DNA of 64,000 nucleotides from Spirobacillus cienkowskii (GTDB lineage Bacteria; Bdellovibrionota_B; Oligoflexia; Silvanigrellales; Silvanigrellaceae): NCBI RefSeq assembly GCF_037081835.1, contig NZ_CP146516.1, positions 248,001 to 312,000 of the forward strand, read 5' to 3'. Shown piece by piece: positions 55,163 to 64,000 of this stretch (position 1 is its first letter; each line of letters starts with the position of its first letter). The notes under the pieces were generated by a model. It saw only the letters and a program-made list of their open reading frames with translations, ran no database searches and was not told where the DNA came from. The position numbers and the translations under genes were made by a program.

Positions 55163-57633
55163 TGAGTACTGCTGACTTATTGTTGTTATACGCCTACACC
55201 ACCGAGGTATATAAAACCAAAGGCTGGATTAAGGTTGGTCAAACTAAAATTGGTGAGGATAGAATTTGGAATCAGTTTGGCACTTCTAACCCTGAAAATC
55301 CTGAGTACCAAATGATTGGTTTTCTGCCTGAGGGTGTTCAAGATCATCATGTTCGTGCGCAGCTTCTTAAGAGGGGCTATAAGTCTATTAAAAATGCTCC
55401 TGGAAAAGAATGGGTTGAGGCGCAAAACAACCAAGTTGATTTATTTAAAGATGTTCGCAAAGCATATAACGAAGTTGTTTATAGAACGTCTCGCTCAGAA
55501 CATTACAAACTTAGAAAAGAGCAAGAAGAAGCCATAGAAAAAGCTTGCAAATGGTTTAATAAAGAATACCCACCCGAAGTTATTGGAGCAGCAACCCATA
55601 AGAATCGATTTTTGATTAATGCTAAAATGAGGTTTGGCAAATGCTTTACCAGTATTCATTTGGCTAAAAAAATTAATGCTAGAAACACCTTAATAGTAAC
55701 TTATAAACCCGATGTGATTGGCGAATGGATTGATACTGTTAATGAGCAAGTTGATTTTAAAGAATGGACTGGTATTCGTGCAAAACCAAAATCAGACAGA
55801 CCTCTTGATCCAAGTTTAACAGAAAGCGGAGATTTTCCAAAAAACAGCGACTCAATAGTACTTTGTGTTTCTTTACAAGATTTGTGGATTGATGATGAAG
55901 GTAACACTAAAGCAAGGTTGCAAAAAATTCTAGAAATACATTGGGATTTAGTTATTTTTGATGAGGTTCATTACGGTAGTAGAACAGAACGAACTAAAAA
56001 TATTTTAGAAAAATTAAAGTTTACCCATAGGTTAGATTTATCTGGTACGCCATTTAGACTTATTGAGCAAGATGATTTTTCTTCGCAACAAGTTTACACG
56101 TACAGTTATTTGGATGAACAAAAAAATAAAAAAGCAGAAATTGCTAATGACCCGTTAGAAACCGGAGAAAAAATTTATCGCCAATTACCCGATCTTAATA
56201 TTTCTACAATTGAGATTACAGACGAAGACATTGCCGAGCAAAGAGACACTTTTAAAACTGATGATATTGATTTTTCATTAAATCGATTATTTGAAACAAA
56301 TGAAGAAGGTCAATTTGTTTACGAGCAAGCCGTTGATCATTTTATTGATGGACTAACTATAGTGGGACATGAAGCAAGAGCAATTAGCATATTTGGACAA
56401 CTTGCTATTCAGCTAGGATGTCCTCCTAAGCGGCATTCAGTTTGGTGGATAAGTCGGGTTGACTCAATTAAAGCTCTCATGAAAAAATTAGAAAAAAATC
56501 CTTATTTTTGTAACTTTATTTTAATTAATGCTTCGGGGAGCGATTCGCAAAAAAGTGATAACGATGAAAAAATTATAGCTAAAGAAAAATCTTCAGTTCA
56601 AAATGCTATTGCGAAAGCAAATACAGATCCAACAAAATTAGGTACAATTACGTTTACTTGTGGACGATTTTTAACTGGTGTGACAATTAAGGAGTGGGAT
56701 AGCATTCTTATTTTAAATGATATTCAATCTGCTGAGTCTTATTATCAGGCAATTTTTAGAGTGCAGTCTACTTATATAAACGAAAAAACTAAGCAAATTT
56801 TAAAACCCAAAGCATGGGTATTTGATTTTGCAATTTCGCGCTGTCTTCAAGTGACTTATGATTGTGCTAGCAATATTGCAGATCAAATTGATCAGCAAGA
56901 AAGTTTTGATCAGAAGGTTGATATCAATAAAAATAATTTAGAAATAATAACAGAAGGGCTTTGTGATACATTAGATATTAAAAGGTTTTATGAGGGCAGT
57001 CTTGTATGCATACCTACGACAGCGCAGGATATATTTGAAGTTCTCAATCATGAAGGTTCTCGCATTGCGCTTGCGCGTAGAATTACATCAAATATTTTAG
57101 TGAACTTTGGTAAATTAAAACTTTTAGAAGAATTTCCCCATATACTCGAAATTCTTCTAAAAGTTAAAGGTTATAGAACTCAAGAAGTTGGCAGTATTAC
57201 AGCCGAAGCGTTAGTGCAAATTGGTATAGACGCATCAATACTTGAAGACGTTAAAGCGGATCCTAATCTCACTCAAGAACAAAAAGAAAAAATTTTTGAA
57301 GATTTTTCTCAAAAGGATGAAGATAAAGACAGGCAATCAAGAAAAAAGTGGTATGCTACTCAAATTAAACGTCTTGCAATTTGTATGGCAGATTTTATTT
57401 ATATGACTTATGAGCGAGAATATAATATTGATGATGTGATTCATACTAAATCTCCTGAATTCTTTGAAGTCATGACTGGAATTTCTAAGGACGACTTTAC
57501 AGAGCTTTGTGATAAAGGGTTTATGAATCGCTTTGCATTAAATCGTATTGTTCGTGAGTTTAGAGATCAAGAAAATACCTCATTAGATCCAGAAATCTAT
57601 ATTTTAGAAAATCTTAAAAAAATGGTTTCTTAA
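55162..57633 (+). CDS. GIY-YIG (T5orf172-like) nuclease-DEAH helicase, restriction-type
   Basis: Residues 1-90 resemble a GIY-YIG/T5orf172 domain: LYAYTTEV in place of GIY, IKVGQT in place of YIG, an Arg in EDRIW, and a Glu in GKEWVEAQ. A superfamily 2 helicase follows: motif I AKMRFGKCFTS (no canonical GKT), DEVHYGS (motif II), LDLSGTPFR (motif III), GRFLTGVTIKEWD (V) and YQAIFRVQS (VI). The C-terminal 250 residues are helical. ATG 55162 overlaps the methylase stop, with GGAG eight bases upstream. Probably the ATP-dependent restriction component. The divergent Walker A could lower ATPase activity. Confidence 0.8.
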   Translation: MSTADLLLLYAYTTEVYKTKGWIKVGQTKIGEDRIWNQFGTSNPENPEYQMIGFLPEGVQDHHVRAQLLKRGYKSIKNAPGKEWVEAQNNQVDLFKDVRKAYNEVVYRTSRSEHYKLRKEQEEAIEKACKWFNKEYPPEVIGAATHKNRFLINAKMRFGKCFTSIHLAKKINARNTLIVTYKPDVIGEWIDTVNEQVDFKEWTGIRAKPKSDRPLDPSLTESGDFPKNSDSIVLCVSLQDLWIDDEGNTKARLQKILEIHWDLVIFDEVHYGSRTERTKNILEKLKFTHRLDLSGTPFRLIEQDDFSSQQVYTYSYLDEQKNKKAEIANDPLETGEKIYRQLPDLNISTIEITDEDIAEQRDTFKTDDIDFSLNRLFETNEEGQFVYEQAVDHFIDGLTIVGHEARAISIFGQLAIQLGCPPKRHSVWWISRVDSIKALMKKLEKNPYFCNFILINASGSDSQKSDNDEKIIAKEKSSVQNAIAKANTDPTKLGTITFTCGRFLTGVTIKEWDSILILNDIQSAESYYQAIFRVQSTYINEKTKQILKPKAWVFDFAISRCLQVTYDCASNIADQIDQQESFDQKVDINKNNLEIITEGLCDTLDIKRFYEGSLVCIPTTAQDIFEVLNHEGSRIALARRITSNILVNFGKLKLLEEFPHILEILLKVKGYRTQEVGSITAEALVQIGIDASILEDVKADPNLTQEQKEKIFEDFSQKDEDKDRQSRKKWYATQIKRLAICMADFIYMTYEREYNIDDVIHTKSPEFFEVMTGISKDDFTELCDKGFMNRFALNRIVREFRDQENTSLDPEIYILENLKKMVS

Positions 57634-57732
57634 TTTTGATTGATAAAATATACAAAAATTTTGGGAATTTGTATATCAAGTAAACATAGACTAGAGGTTA
57701 ATATAAATTGTTCTAAGAATTAAGGAAAATTT

Positions 57733-58926
57733 ATGCATATTAAATTTATTGTAATAATGATTTTTTTAAAAAACTATGCATATTCTTCACAATGGTTTTG
57801 TAAAGAGGGAGCTTCAAAAAAAATTGAAGATACATATGAAGTATGTGGAATTGGCAGAGACAATGATGAAGATGTTGCAAGAAAAAATGCATTAAAAAAT
57901 GCTTTTGAAGAATTTGACTTAATTTGTAATAAAGCTGATGATTGTAGAGGAAAATATAAAGAAATTAACCCATTAAGAAGTGATTGTGAAAAAAATAACG
58001 AAAATTATTTTACTTGTTATAGGTCTGTTTACATTACTATTGATAAGTTAAAAATTATCGATAATATTGTGAATAAATCTTCTAATGAAAATAATTATGA
58101 AGATTTAATAATTGATGTAAACAAAAAAGAAATTGAAAGAAATACTGCACCAAAATTAGAAGATCTTAAAAAAAGATCTGAAAAAATATATATTTATAAA
58201 AAAGATATTATTGAATTTGAATCAAATAATATTACACAATTTTTAGATATTAAAACAAAAGAACCTGTTTCTGGGATAGGATTGTCTCTATATAAAGAAG
58301 GTTTTATAGAAAAGATATTTCTTATAAAAAATGGTTTTATTAATGGGTTTTCTCGTTCATATTATGAAAATGGAAATATTATGGAAGAAAATTTATATAA
58401 AAATGGTTATGGAACAGTAACATTTTGGTATGAAAATGGAACTATTAAAGCAATAGGGGTAGCTCAAAACGGTGAATTGAATGGCGAGTTTAAATTATAT
58501 TATGAAAATGGTGAAATAAATTGCATTGGAAATTTCACACAAGGTAAACTTAATGGAGGAAGAAAATGTTATTATGAGACTGGTGAATTAAAAAGTGAAC
58601 ATTTATTTAAAAATGGGATTCTTAATGGAGTTTATATGTTATATTATAAAGATGAAATATTAAAACAGAGAGGTAAGTATTGTAGCGGTGTTGTTTGTGG
58701 TGTATTGCAAGTATTTTATGATTCAGGCGAATTAAATACAGAATTTGAATATATTAAAGGAAAAAAAGAAGGAAAATCTACTTTTTATTTAAAAAATGGA
58801 AAAATTTGTGCAACAGCTATTTATAAAAACGATAAACTTATTTCTGGAAAAACTAGTACTGGTAGAAAACTTAATCGTGCAGAATTGGTGAATTGGGAAG
58901 TTGCAGGTAAAGTTAATTGTAATTGA
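57733..58926 (+). CDS. Exported YwqK/MORN_2-repeat protein
   Basis: Signal peptide (residues 1-18), a Cys-rich region (Cys near 23, 37, 59, 65, 84 and 94) and then about eight repeats of roughly 22 residues of the form NG-x-hydrophobic-NG...YYENG-x-I, typical of the YwqK family. The repeats (SYYENGNI, FWYENGTI, LYYENGEI, CYYETGEL and so on) would form an extended beta sheet. YwqK proteins have been linked to toxin-immunity roles, but nothing here proves that. It lies 27 bp before a lipoprotein gene, and both belong to the same accessory block. Confidence 0.75.
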   Translation: MHIKFIVIMIFLKNYAYSSQWFCKEGASKKIEDTYEVCGIGRDNDEDVARKNALKNAFEEFDLICNKADDCRGKYKEINPLRSDCEKNNENYFTCYRSVYITIDKLKIIDNIVNKSSNENNYEDLIIDVNKKEIERNTAPKLEDLKKRSEKIYIYKKDIIEFESNNITQFLDIKTKEPVSGIGLSLYKEGFIEKIFLIKNGFINGFSRSYYENGNIMEENLYKNGYGTVTFWYENGTIKAIGVAQNGELNGEFKLYYENGEINCIGNFTQGKLNGGRKCYYETGELKSEHLFKNGILNGVYMLYYKDEILKQRGKYCSGVVCGVLQVFYDSGELNTEFEYIKGKKEGKSTFYLKNGKICATAIYKNDKLISGKTSTGRKLNRAELVNWEVAGKVNCN

Positions 58927-58953
58927 TATTAATTTTTTTAAGAGGTAAAAATT

Positions 58954-59499
58954 ATGAGTTTTAAATTATTAAATTTAGTAGTTTTATTTTTATTTGCAAT
59001 AAGCTGTAATACTCGTTTAATTGAACCGATTGAAAAAATTGAAAATGAAGAATTATTTGGAAAAAATGGTAATATGATTTGTGGTTCGCAAGGTTTAATA
59101 TTAAATTCTTCAGAAATAGTATCAAATCAAAATAATGATATTTTAAATAAAGGTGATAATATAGATAAAAATACATCGAGATATTCATGCGGTAAAGCAC
59201 AAAGTAAAAATGATTATTGTAAAATAAATATTTATAATAAAATGGATTTAGAAACTACTATAATTAATAGAAAACTAACAGATATAAATGCAGAAAGAAA
59301 AGCATTAGAAAAAAAATATTTCAGTATTCCTCCGCAACAAATTAACATATTTGATATGTTTGTAGAAGAAACAGATAGTGAAAAAACAGCAAAAATTATA
59401 TCTAATGATTATAAAAAAAATAAAGAAAAATCTAAAATTGAAATTGATAAGTACAATAAAATTATAGATGAATTAAAAAATAAATTATCTGGTTGTTAG
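58954..59499 (+). CDS. Lipoprotein of unknown function
   Basis: Signal sequence ending in a lipobox (FAISC, Cys near residue 18), then a polar middle and a charged C-terminal coiled coil (about residues 105-178). Two further Cys pairs are present. AAGAGG with about ten bases to the ATG provides the ribosome site. The pairing with the exported YwqK protein suggests a secreted protein and its lipoprotein partner. Confidence 0.6.
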   Translation: MSFKLLNLVVLFLFAISCNTRLIEPIEKIENEELFGKNGNMICGSQGLILNSSEIVSNQNNDILNKGDNIDKNTSRYSCGKAQSKNDYCKINIYNKMDLETTIINRKLTDINAERKALEKKYFSIPPQQINIFDMFVEETDSEKTAKIISNDYKKNKEKSKIEIDKYNKIIDELKNKLSGC

Positions 59500-59663
59500 T
59501 TTCGGTGTTTTATACTAAAGCATTTTAATTTGGTGCTTGAAAGAAAAGTCCTTTTTTTCAAGATTCACAATAATACAAACCTCTTTTTTACATAATGTTT
59601 TTGGTAAGCGATTTGCATGACTACCATGGTCTAACGATAAAAGTAAAAACAACTCTGCTGCTG

Positions 59664-60215
59664 TTATCTGCATATGCTGTCTGGAGAAATTCGAGAATAC
59701 ACACTACTGTTTTGTTGATTTATCATAGTTCGCAGAAAAGCAATTTGCACTATGCACGGTATTGTAACCCAAAAGGCGGATCCAGCTACGTCTTTCAGTG
59801 ACCACAGTGCTGTAAGCGTCCATCCAATTGGACCCACAGCTATGCCAATAGCGCGAGCTAATGCGGCATTTGCTACAATAACAGTAACTTTGTGCGCAAC
59901 AAATCCGCTCATTTTTACACTAGTTTGAGCTGCAATAATAAGGGTTTGTTTGGAAAAATTTGTTGTTTTTATCCCAAGCTCGCTAGCAAGATCGATTAGG
60001 TCTTCTGGCGTCATTTTATCCATAGAGTCGGTAAGAATCTTTAGCAACAAATTCATTTCGATGCGTTCAATATTGGCGTGAGCATTGTAGTTGACACGCA
60101 TGCTGTCGCAAACATCTATCAATATTTCTCTGTACAAAACACCCTCGCCACAACGAGCCCAAGTTGCAAAAGTATTTTCTCCAAAGCACTGAATTTCTGC
60201 AGCAATCAGCTCCCA
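59664..60215 (-). pseudogene. YaaW/UPF0174 family remnant, N-terminally truncated
   Basis: The open frame begins just after an in-frame TAG (60216-60218) and reads WELIAAEIQCFGENTF, then GVLYREILIDVCDSM, matching the middle of E. coli YaaW (WQLIAGELQHFGGDSI region), and ends with PIGWTL, AGSAFWVTIPCIVQIAFL like the YaaW C-terminus. About the first 65 residues of the family are missing. Upstream, in the same frame, unrelated GyrI-like sequence is joined. A TTG at 60137 is the only internal start near the family core. A dead fragment is most likely. Confidence 0.65.
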
Positions 60216-60218
60216 CTA

Positions 60219-60311
60219 TCTTTCTTTATAAAAGGTCTTCCATAGACCTCGAATTTGGGCTGTTTCTCGGGACTTTTCATTTGTGTTCCGAGTTATGATC
60301 GTAATATCAAA
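60219..60311 (-). pseudogene. Fragment resembling GyrI/AraC effector-binding domain
   Basis: About 31 codons read ITRNTNEKSRETAQIRGLW then KTFYKER before a TAG that precedes the YaaW fragment. The pattern (I-x-R-T-N-x-E ... I-x-x-LW-x-F) is that of GyrI-like effector domains. Too short to function, and cut at both ends. Recognition is by eye and moderately uncertain. Confidence 0.4.
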
Positions 60312-60427
60312 TCATTTGTACTGTGACGTGTGGAGGCACATCGATTGAAATTATAAAAAAATATATCGAAAACCAAAATAAACCAACTACAGAATTTCAA
60401 AGAAAAAAGAGTAAGGTTGTACAATGA
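60305..60427 (+). mobile_element. IS200/IS605 TnpA (Y1 transposase) C-terminal remnant
   Basis: A 40-codon frame between a TAA and TGA reads CGGTSIEIIKKYIENQNKP near its centre. That is the usual end of IS200-type transposases (GG-x-x-I-x-x-I-K-x-YIE-x-Q). The catalytic HUH and Tyr regions are absent, so the element is dead. A hairpin follows at 60440-60475, in the place of an IS200 right-end hairpin. Its 5' part seems to have been overwritten by the GyrI/YaaW fragments on the other strand. Confidence 0.6.
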
Positions 60428-60439
60428 AGATGGAGTGAA

Positions 60440-60475
60440 GGCTATAACGCAACGATAAAAAGCGTCGCTATAGCC
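60440..60475. repeat. Imperfect hairpin downstream of the TnpA remnant
   Basis: GGCTATA pairs perfectly with TATAGCC around a 22-nt interior in which CG/CG pairs extend the stem. Position right after the TnpA stop fits a subterminal right-end hairpin of IS200/IS605; a terminator with a weak following T run is the alternative. Confidence 0.4.
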
Positions 60476-60589
60476 AGGGTTCTTTTGACTTTATACAACA
60501 AAGTATTATTTTTTATAATATATTGATTTTACAACAAAAATAATCTTATTGCTATAATAATAAAAACATACATAACAGGTAATATTTTT

Positions 60590-60633
60590 ATTGTAAATCC
60601 AAAAGAATCATATTATAGTATCAATTGATACTA
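60590..60633 (+). promoter_or_regulatory. Promoter with overlapping 18-bp palindrome, toxin-antitoxin operon
   Basis: TTGTAA (60590-60595) and TATAGT (60614-60619) are 18 bp apart. An 18-bp perfect palindrome, TAGTATCAATTGATACTA, spans 60616-60633 and overlaps the -10 box. That is the usual place for a repressor such as the HTH antitoxin encoded by the second gene, suggesting autoregulation. Confidence 0.6.
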
Positions 60634-60659
60634 ATTTCTTCCGATAAGGATGTTTGGAT

Positions 60660-61040
60660 GTGAATATTCAGAAAAGGCCTAGTATTAAGGAGCTCTCAAA
60701 AAAACTTAGAGAAGCAAAAGAAATTTTATTAATTAATGAAGGAATTTTTGCAGAACCCTCTAAAAATTTAGGAGAACTCAATAAGCTAGATATTGAAACT
60801 GAGGAGTTATGGCTTCTAATCCAAAAATTACTCACTGAAATCGAACCTAAAGACTACACGGGTACAAGGCCGCCTCAAAAGGCTTATGAGTATCAAATTC
60901 TTGGATCAGAACTATTCGCTTTTTCTTGGACAAGCAAATTGTATGGACGGAATATGTATTTAAAATTTGTGCTTAGAAATAACAATTTTTATCTTGTTTC
61001 TTTGCATGAAGATAAACCACCTAAAAAAAGGGGGATTTAA
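60660..61040 (+). CDS. Putative toxin of a Panacea/SocA-type toxin-antitoxin pair
   Basis: About 126 residues. The N-terminal half is helical and charged; the C-terminal half is beta-rich (YEYQILGSELFAFSWTS, YLKFVLRNNNFYLVSLHED), a pattern seen in RelE/MqsR-like ribonuclease toxins. GTG 60660 has AAGGA nine bases upstream; the TTG at 60654 is too close to it. The stop is 1 bp from the antitoxin ATG. The toxin assignment rests on gene order and shape, not on a recognised catalytic motif. Confidence 0.6.
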   Translation: MNIQKRPSIKELSKKLREAKEILLINEGIFAEPSKNLGELNKLDIETEELWLLIQKLLTEIEPKDYTGTRPPQKAYEYQILGSELFAFSWTSKLYGRNMYLKFVLRNNNFYLVSLHEDKPPKKRGI

Positions 61041-61041
61041 A

Positions 61042-61911
61042 ATGGATTGTATTAACTGTTGCAACAAAAAATTTGATATAAAAAAAGTACGTATGGAAAC
61101 ACTTTTAAAAGAAGATCAATTAGAAGTAATTGCAGAAGCTTTTGTATGCACAAAATGTAGGCATGAAATGATGAATACAGAGCAAATGGCAAATTTTCGT
61201 GTGTTGGCTTCAGACACATATAGAAAAAAGCATGAACTTTTGACTTCAAATGAAATAGTTTCATTTAGAAAAAAAATGGCTATGACTCAAACTGAATTCG
61301 CAAAATACTTAGGTGTGGGTGAAGCGAGTGTCAAACGTTGGGAGAGTCATCACATACAAGATGAATCTCAAAACGAACTCATAAGACTCAAATGTGACGA
61401 ATTATATGCGATTAAAAATATGTTAAATATAGAATGGAAAAGTGCGCCGTCAGATGAGTTTTCTGGTAATAGAAAGTTTAACATTAATACATTTACTCAC
61501 CTAGTTTTGCATTTGCTTTCTGTGACAAAAAGTCCTATTTATTTGAACAAAGCTTTGTTCTACGTTGATTTTAAGAATTTTCAAAAATTCGGTAAAAGTG
61601 TTACAGGAGCTCGTTATGTTGCTCTTGATTATGGTCCATGTCCTGATCAATTTAAAGAAATTTATCGTTACCTTGAAGAGCATAAATTTATTTCTCGGAG
61701 TGGAAAGCACGATTTAAAGGCATTAAGGGATTCTGATTTATCTATTTTTGATGACAAAGAATTAGAAGTAATAAAAGATATTACTGAACGTTCAAAAAAA
61801 GATGGTGGTAAAGAAATTTTTGAATTGTCTCATAAAGAAATAGCTTTTACAGAAACAACAAAGTACATTGATTATATTAGTTACCTAAAATCATCAAGTT
61901 TACTTGTTTAA
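61042..61911 (+). CDS. Antitoxin/regulator: zinc-ribbon, HTH and Panacea (DUF4065, SocA-like) domains
   Basis: Three parts. Residues 1-50 have CINCC and CTKCR, a MqsA/YgiT-like zinc site. Residues 70-125 form a Xre-type HTH (MTQTEFAKYLGVGEASVKRW). Residues 150-290 are a Panacea/SocA-like domain (IYLNKALFYVDFKNF, then YVALDYGPCPDQF). The combination is typical of HTH-Panacea antitoxins, which neutralise varied toxins and repress their operon. GGGGGA is six bases before the ATG. It probably binds the palindrome at 60616-60633. Confidence 0.82.
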   Translation: MDCINCCNKKFDIKKVRMETLLKEDQLEVIAEAFVCTKCRHEMMNTEQMANFRVLASDTYRKKHELLTSNEIVSFRKKMAMTQTEFAKYLGVGEASVKRWESHHIQDESQNELIRLKCDELYAIKNMLNIEWKSAPSDEFSGNRKFNINTFTHLVLHLLSVTKSPIYLNKALFYVDFKNFQKFGKSVTGARYVALDYGPCPDQFKEIYRYLEEHKFISRSGKHDLKALRDSDLSIFDDKELEVIKDITERSKKDGGKEIFELSHKEIAFTETTKYIDYISYLKSSSLLV

Positions 61912-62086
61912 AATTTAGTTGATATCCAAAAAATCAAACTCAAGATAATTCTAATAATGCAAGTCAAAATTCGGTAATATTTTCTTCTTGTTTTTTATTT
62001 TTCGATCCTTTATTTCTCATGATCATCTATATCAAGTTGTTAACTATTTGGTATCTTTTATTTTTTAATGAAAGTAAAATAAAAAT

Positions 62087-62809
62087 ATGTCAAAATACTT
62101 TATCCAAACATTAAATAAAACTGGTTATGCGTTAAGCGAAGTACTTGACGAAATTTCTCAAAATTTTATTGAATCGTCTAAATCTTGCACTTTACCAGTT
62201 TTAGAAATTGGAGCAGCCTTTGGTGTAGTTAGTCTTGAATGCTTAAAACAAGGAGCTACTGTTATTGCAAATGATATAGATGAAAATCATTTAAAAATAT
62301 TAAAAAATAATGCAAATATTAATAGCAATAAATTAATTTTGATGCCATGTGACTTTGAAGATATAAAGTTACTTGATAACTCAATTTCGTCTATTTTTTG
62401 TGCTCGTGTAATTCATTTTTTTGATCCTGATAAATTAATAAGATGTTTAAAATTAACATACAAATTATTAGAAAATCATGGTACCGCATACTTTACCGCT
62501 GAAACTCCGTTTTTAAAAAACTGGAATCATTTACACTTAGATTTTAAAAAAAGAATTGCACAAGGTGACATTTTTGCAGGTTACGTAAAAACAAAAAATT
62601 ATATAAACTCAGGTGAAATATCTGACAACTTGCCAGAGTATATGCAGTTTTTTGATGATTATAATTTAAAAATTATTTTTGAAAAATGTGGTTTTATTGT
62701 AGAAAAAAGTTTTTTATTTGCGAGACCTTATTTTCCATTAGAAGTTCAGCTTGATGGAAGAGAAAGTGTGGGAATTATAGCGAGAAAAATTGTTAATTTT
62801 AAGGGCTAA
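62087..62809 (+). CDS. Class I SAM-dependent methyltransferase
   Basis: 240 residues. SAM motif I is [15 protein letters not shown] near residues 40-54, followed by [14 protein letters not shown] (acidic loop for the ribose) and a post-motif [18 protein letters not shown]. The C-terminal part holds a variable lid. Substrate unknown. It converges with hsdR by a 4-bp overlap. An AT-rich 175-bp gap before it has no clear promoter. Confidence 0.8.
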   Translation: MSKYFIQTLNKTGYALSEVLDEISQNFIESSKSCTLPVLEIGAAFGVVSLECLKQGATVIANDIDENHLKILKNNANINSNKLILMPCDFEDIKLLDNSISSIFCARVIHFFDPDKLIRCLKLTYKLLENHGTAYFTAETPFLKNWNHLHLDFKKRIAQGDIFAGYVKTKNYINSGEISDNLPEYMQFFDDYNLKIIFEKCGFIVEKSFLFARPYFPLEVQLDGRESVGIIARKIVNFKG

Positions 62810-64000
62810 TTTTCCCACTCCTTACACAAATGCTCTGCTTGTTCTAAAATAAGTTCGATGGCTTTTTCGCTTTTATCTGGCGGATATCCTCTTGTTTTTA
62901 AAAGTCTTTTTACAGACATCCGAACCTTAGCCCTTGAGGTTGTTTTCATCATCCAATCCACATCGAGATTTGTTTTAATCGTATTTACAAGATCAATAGC
63001 GATTTTTTTTAAAATATCATCACCCAATATGTTTTTAGCAGTTCCGTGGTCACTGAGTGCATCATAAAACGCCAGTTCATCATCAGTCAAATTAAGATCT
63101 TTTCCTCGCTTATGAGCCTCTTTAATTTCTTTTGCCATTTTAATGAGATCTTCAATCACTTTGGCGGTTTCAATAGCTCGGTTTTTATAGTTTCTTAATG
63201 CATTTTCAAGCATTTCTGAAAAATGTCTTTCTTGTACTTTGTTTTTTTTCATCTTGGTTTTGAGTTCGCCTTGAATCAGTTTTTCTAGAAGTTCAATTGC
63301 CAAATTACGTTGAGGAAGATTTCTCACTTCTGCTAAAAATTCGTCCGAAAGCACAGAAATGTCGGGTTTTTTTAATCCAGCCGCAGAAAAAATATCAATC
63401 ACCCCTTCTGAAGCCACTGACTTAGAAATAAGTTGTCTTAAAATATATTCTTTATCTTCAAGCCGTAATGCCGCATTGGGATTGTTTTTGTTTAATGCTC
63501 CATTCACGTTTTGAAAAAAAATGAGTTCTGTACGAATTTGCAAAGCCGATTCGTGCGGAGTTGCAAGAGCAAATGCTTTTGAGAGTTGATACACCGCGTC
63601 AGAAAATCGTTTTTTCCCGTCGGGTTGCGCTAAAATATGTTCAAGCGCAGATGGCAGCAATTTTAACACTTCTATTGAGTTGCCAAGCGCTTGTTTGTAC
63701 TTAAACTTATACATAATCTGACAACAAAGTTCGTATTTTTCGAGCATGATGGCAACGGCTTCTTCTTTGTCGAGAAATGGTCTGCCTTGTCCGCCGCTTT
63801 CTGTATAGGTTTGCATGGTTTTGCGCAAAGAGTCTGCAATTCCAATATAATCAACAACAACTCCGCCTTTTTTACCCTCAAATATTCTATTAACTCGCGC
63901 AATGGCCTGCATCAAATTGTGCCCCTTCATGGGCTTATCAATATACATTGTGGTCATACAGGGCGCGTCAAAACCTGTAAGCCACATATCTCGCACAATA
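62806..64000 (-). CDS. hsdR: Type I restriction enzyme R subunit (HsdR), C-terminal part; 5' end outside window
   Basis: The frame is open to the right edge. Visible are motif VI of the helicase ([13 protein letters not shown]) with TGFDAP upstream, and then the helical C-terminal HsdR domain with the motor-assembly region ([29 protein letters not shown]). The nuclease and first helicase motifs lie beyond 64000. Codons are less AT-biased than in its neighbour, suggesting acquisition. HsdM and HsdS are not in this window. Confidence 0.9.
   Translation of the reverse strand, partial: IVRDMWLTGFDAPCMTTMYIDKPMKGHNLMQAIARVNRIFEGKKGGVVVDYIGIADSLRKTMQTYTESGGQGRPFLDKEEAVAIMLEKYELCCQIMYKFKYKQALGNSIEVLKLLPSALEHILAQPDGKKRFSDAVYQLSKAFALATPHESALQIRTELIFFQNVNGALNKNNPNAALRLEDKEYILRQLISKSVASEGVIDIFSAAGLKKPDISVLSDEFLAEVRNLPQRNLAIELLEKLIQGELKTKMKKNKVQERHFSEMLENALRNYKNRAIETAKVIEDLIKMAKEIKEAHKRGKDLNLTDDELAFYDALSDHGTAKNILGDDILKKIAIDLVNTIKTNLDVDWMMKTTSRAKVRMSVKRLLKTRGYPPDKSEKAIELILEQAEHLCKEWEN

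Overview
The window is AT-rich Gram-negative DNA: it encodes the LPS exporter LptD, TamB with an Omp85 partner, a TolC/RND pair and several outer-membrane beta-barrels. A run of large periplasmic TPR proteins resembling the myxobacterial Glt/Agl gliding apparatus, an acyclic-carotenoid cluster and a Rpn-family nuclease with extra copies of its C-terminal part suggest a red or orange member of Bdellovibrionota/Oligoflexia (Silvanigrellales-like). That placement is inferred from gene content; no rRNA is present.

Layout. 1-7 kb: end of an outer-membrane protein, an M23 peptidase, tRNA-Arg(TCT), and a minus-strand operon accD-folC-lptD in which lptD is cut by an in-frame TAA. 7-16 kb: tamB, an Omp85 gene and a dihydrouridine synthase. 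15.6-23 kb: a tightly coupled TPR operon (Glt-like), one gene of which carries an in-frame TGA. 23-33 kb: an RRM protein, an SDR/DUF2867 protein, and the carotenoid cluster: a CrtI-family enzyme that apparently starts at ATT, a small membrane protein, a CrtE-like prenyl synthase, a CrtC-CrtB fusion, CrtI and a methyltransferase. The fusion would join phytoene synthesis and C-1,2 hydration in one polypeptide. 33-41 kb: DUF4153 protein, TcdA, a ParA/ParB-like pair with a 24-bp perfect palindrome, DUF423, an APC permease, DUF2905. 41-46 kb: TolC plus RND pump without an adaptor gene.

46-64 kb is accessory: a small gene with an early stop, a DUF2779 nuclease, a class II Fic protein, a Rpn nuclease followed by two free-standing copies of its C-terminal part with different tails, a three-gene methylase/methylase/GIY-YIG-helicase operon, a secreted YwqK/MORN protein, a graveyard of YaaW, GyrI-like and IS200 TnpA remnants, a Panacea/SocA-type toxin-antitoxin pair with a palindrome over its promoter, a methyltransferase, and the C-terminal part of HsdR running off the edge. 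Three genes are broken by substitution-type stops and one has lost an AUG, with no frameshift seen. This points to ongoing gene decay, recoding or consensus-sequence errors, and should be settled first. The most interesting candidates are the Rpn tail array, the CrtC-CrtB fusion and the restriction-like operon.
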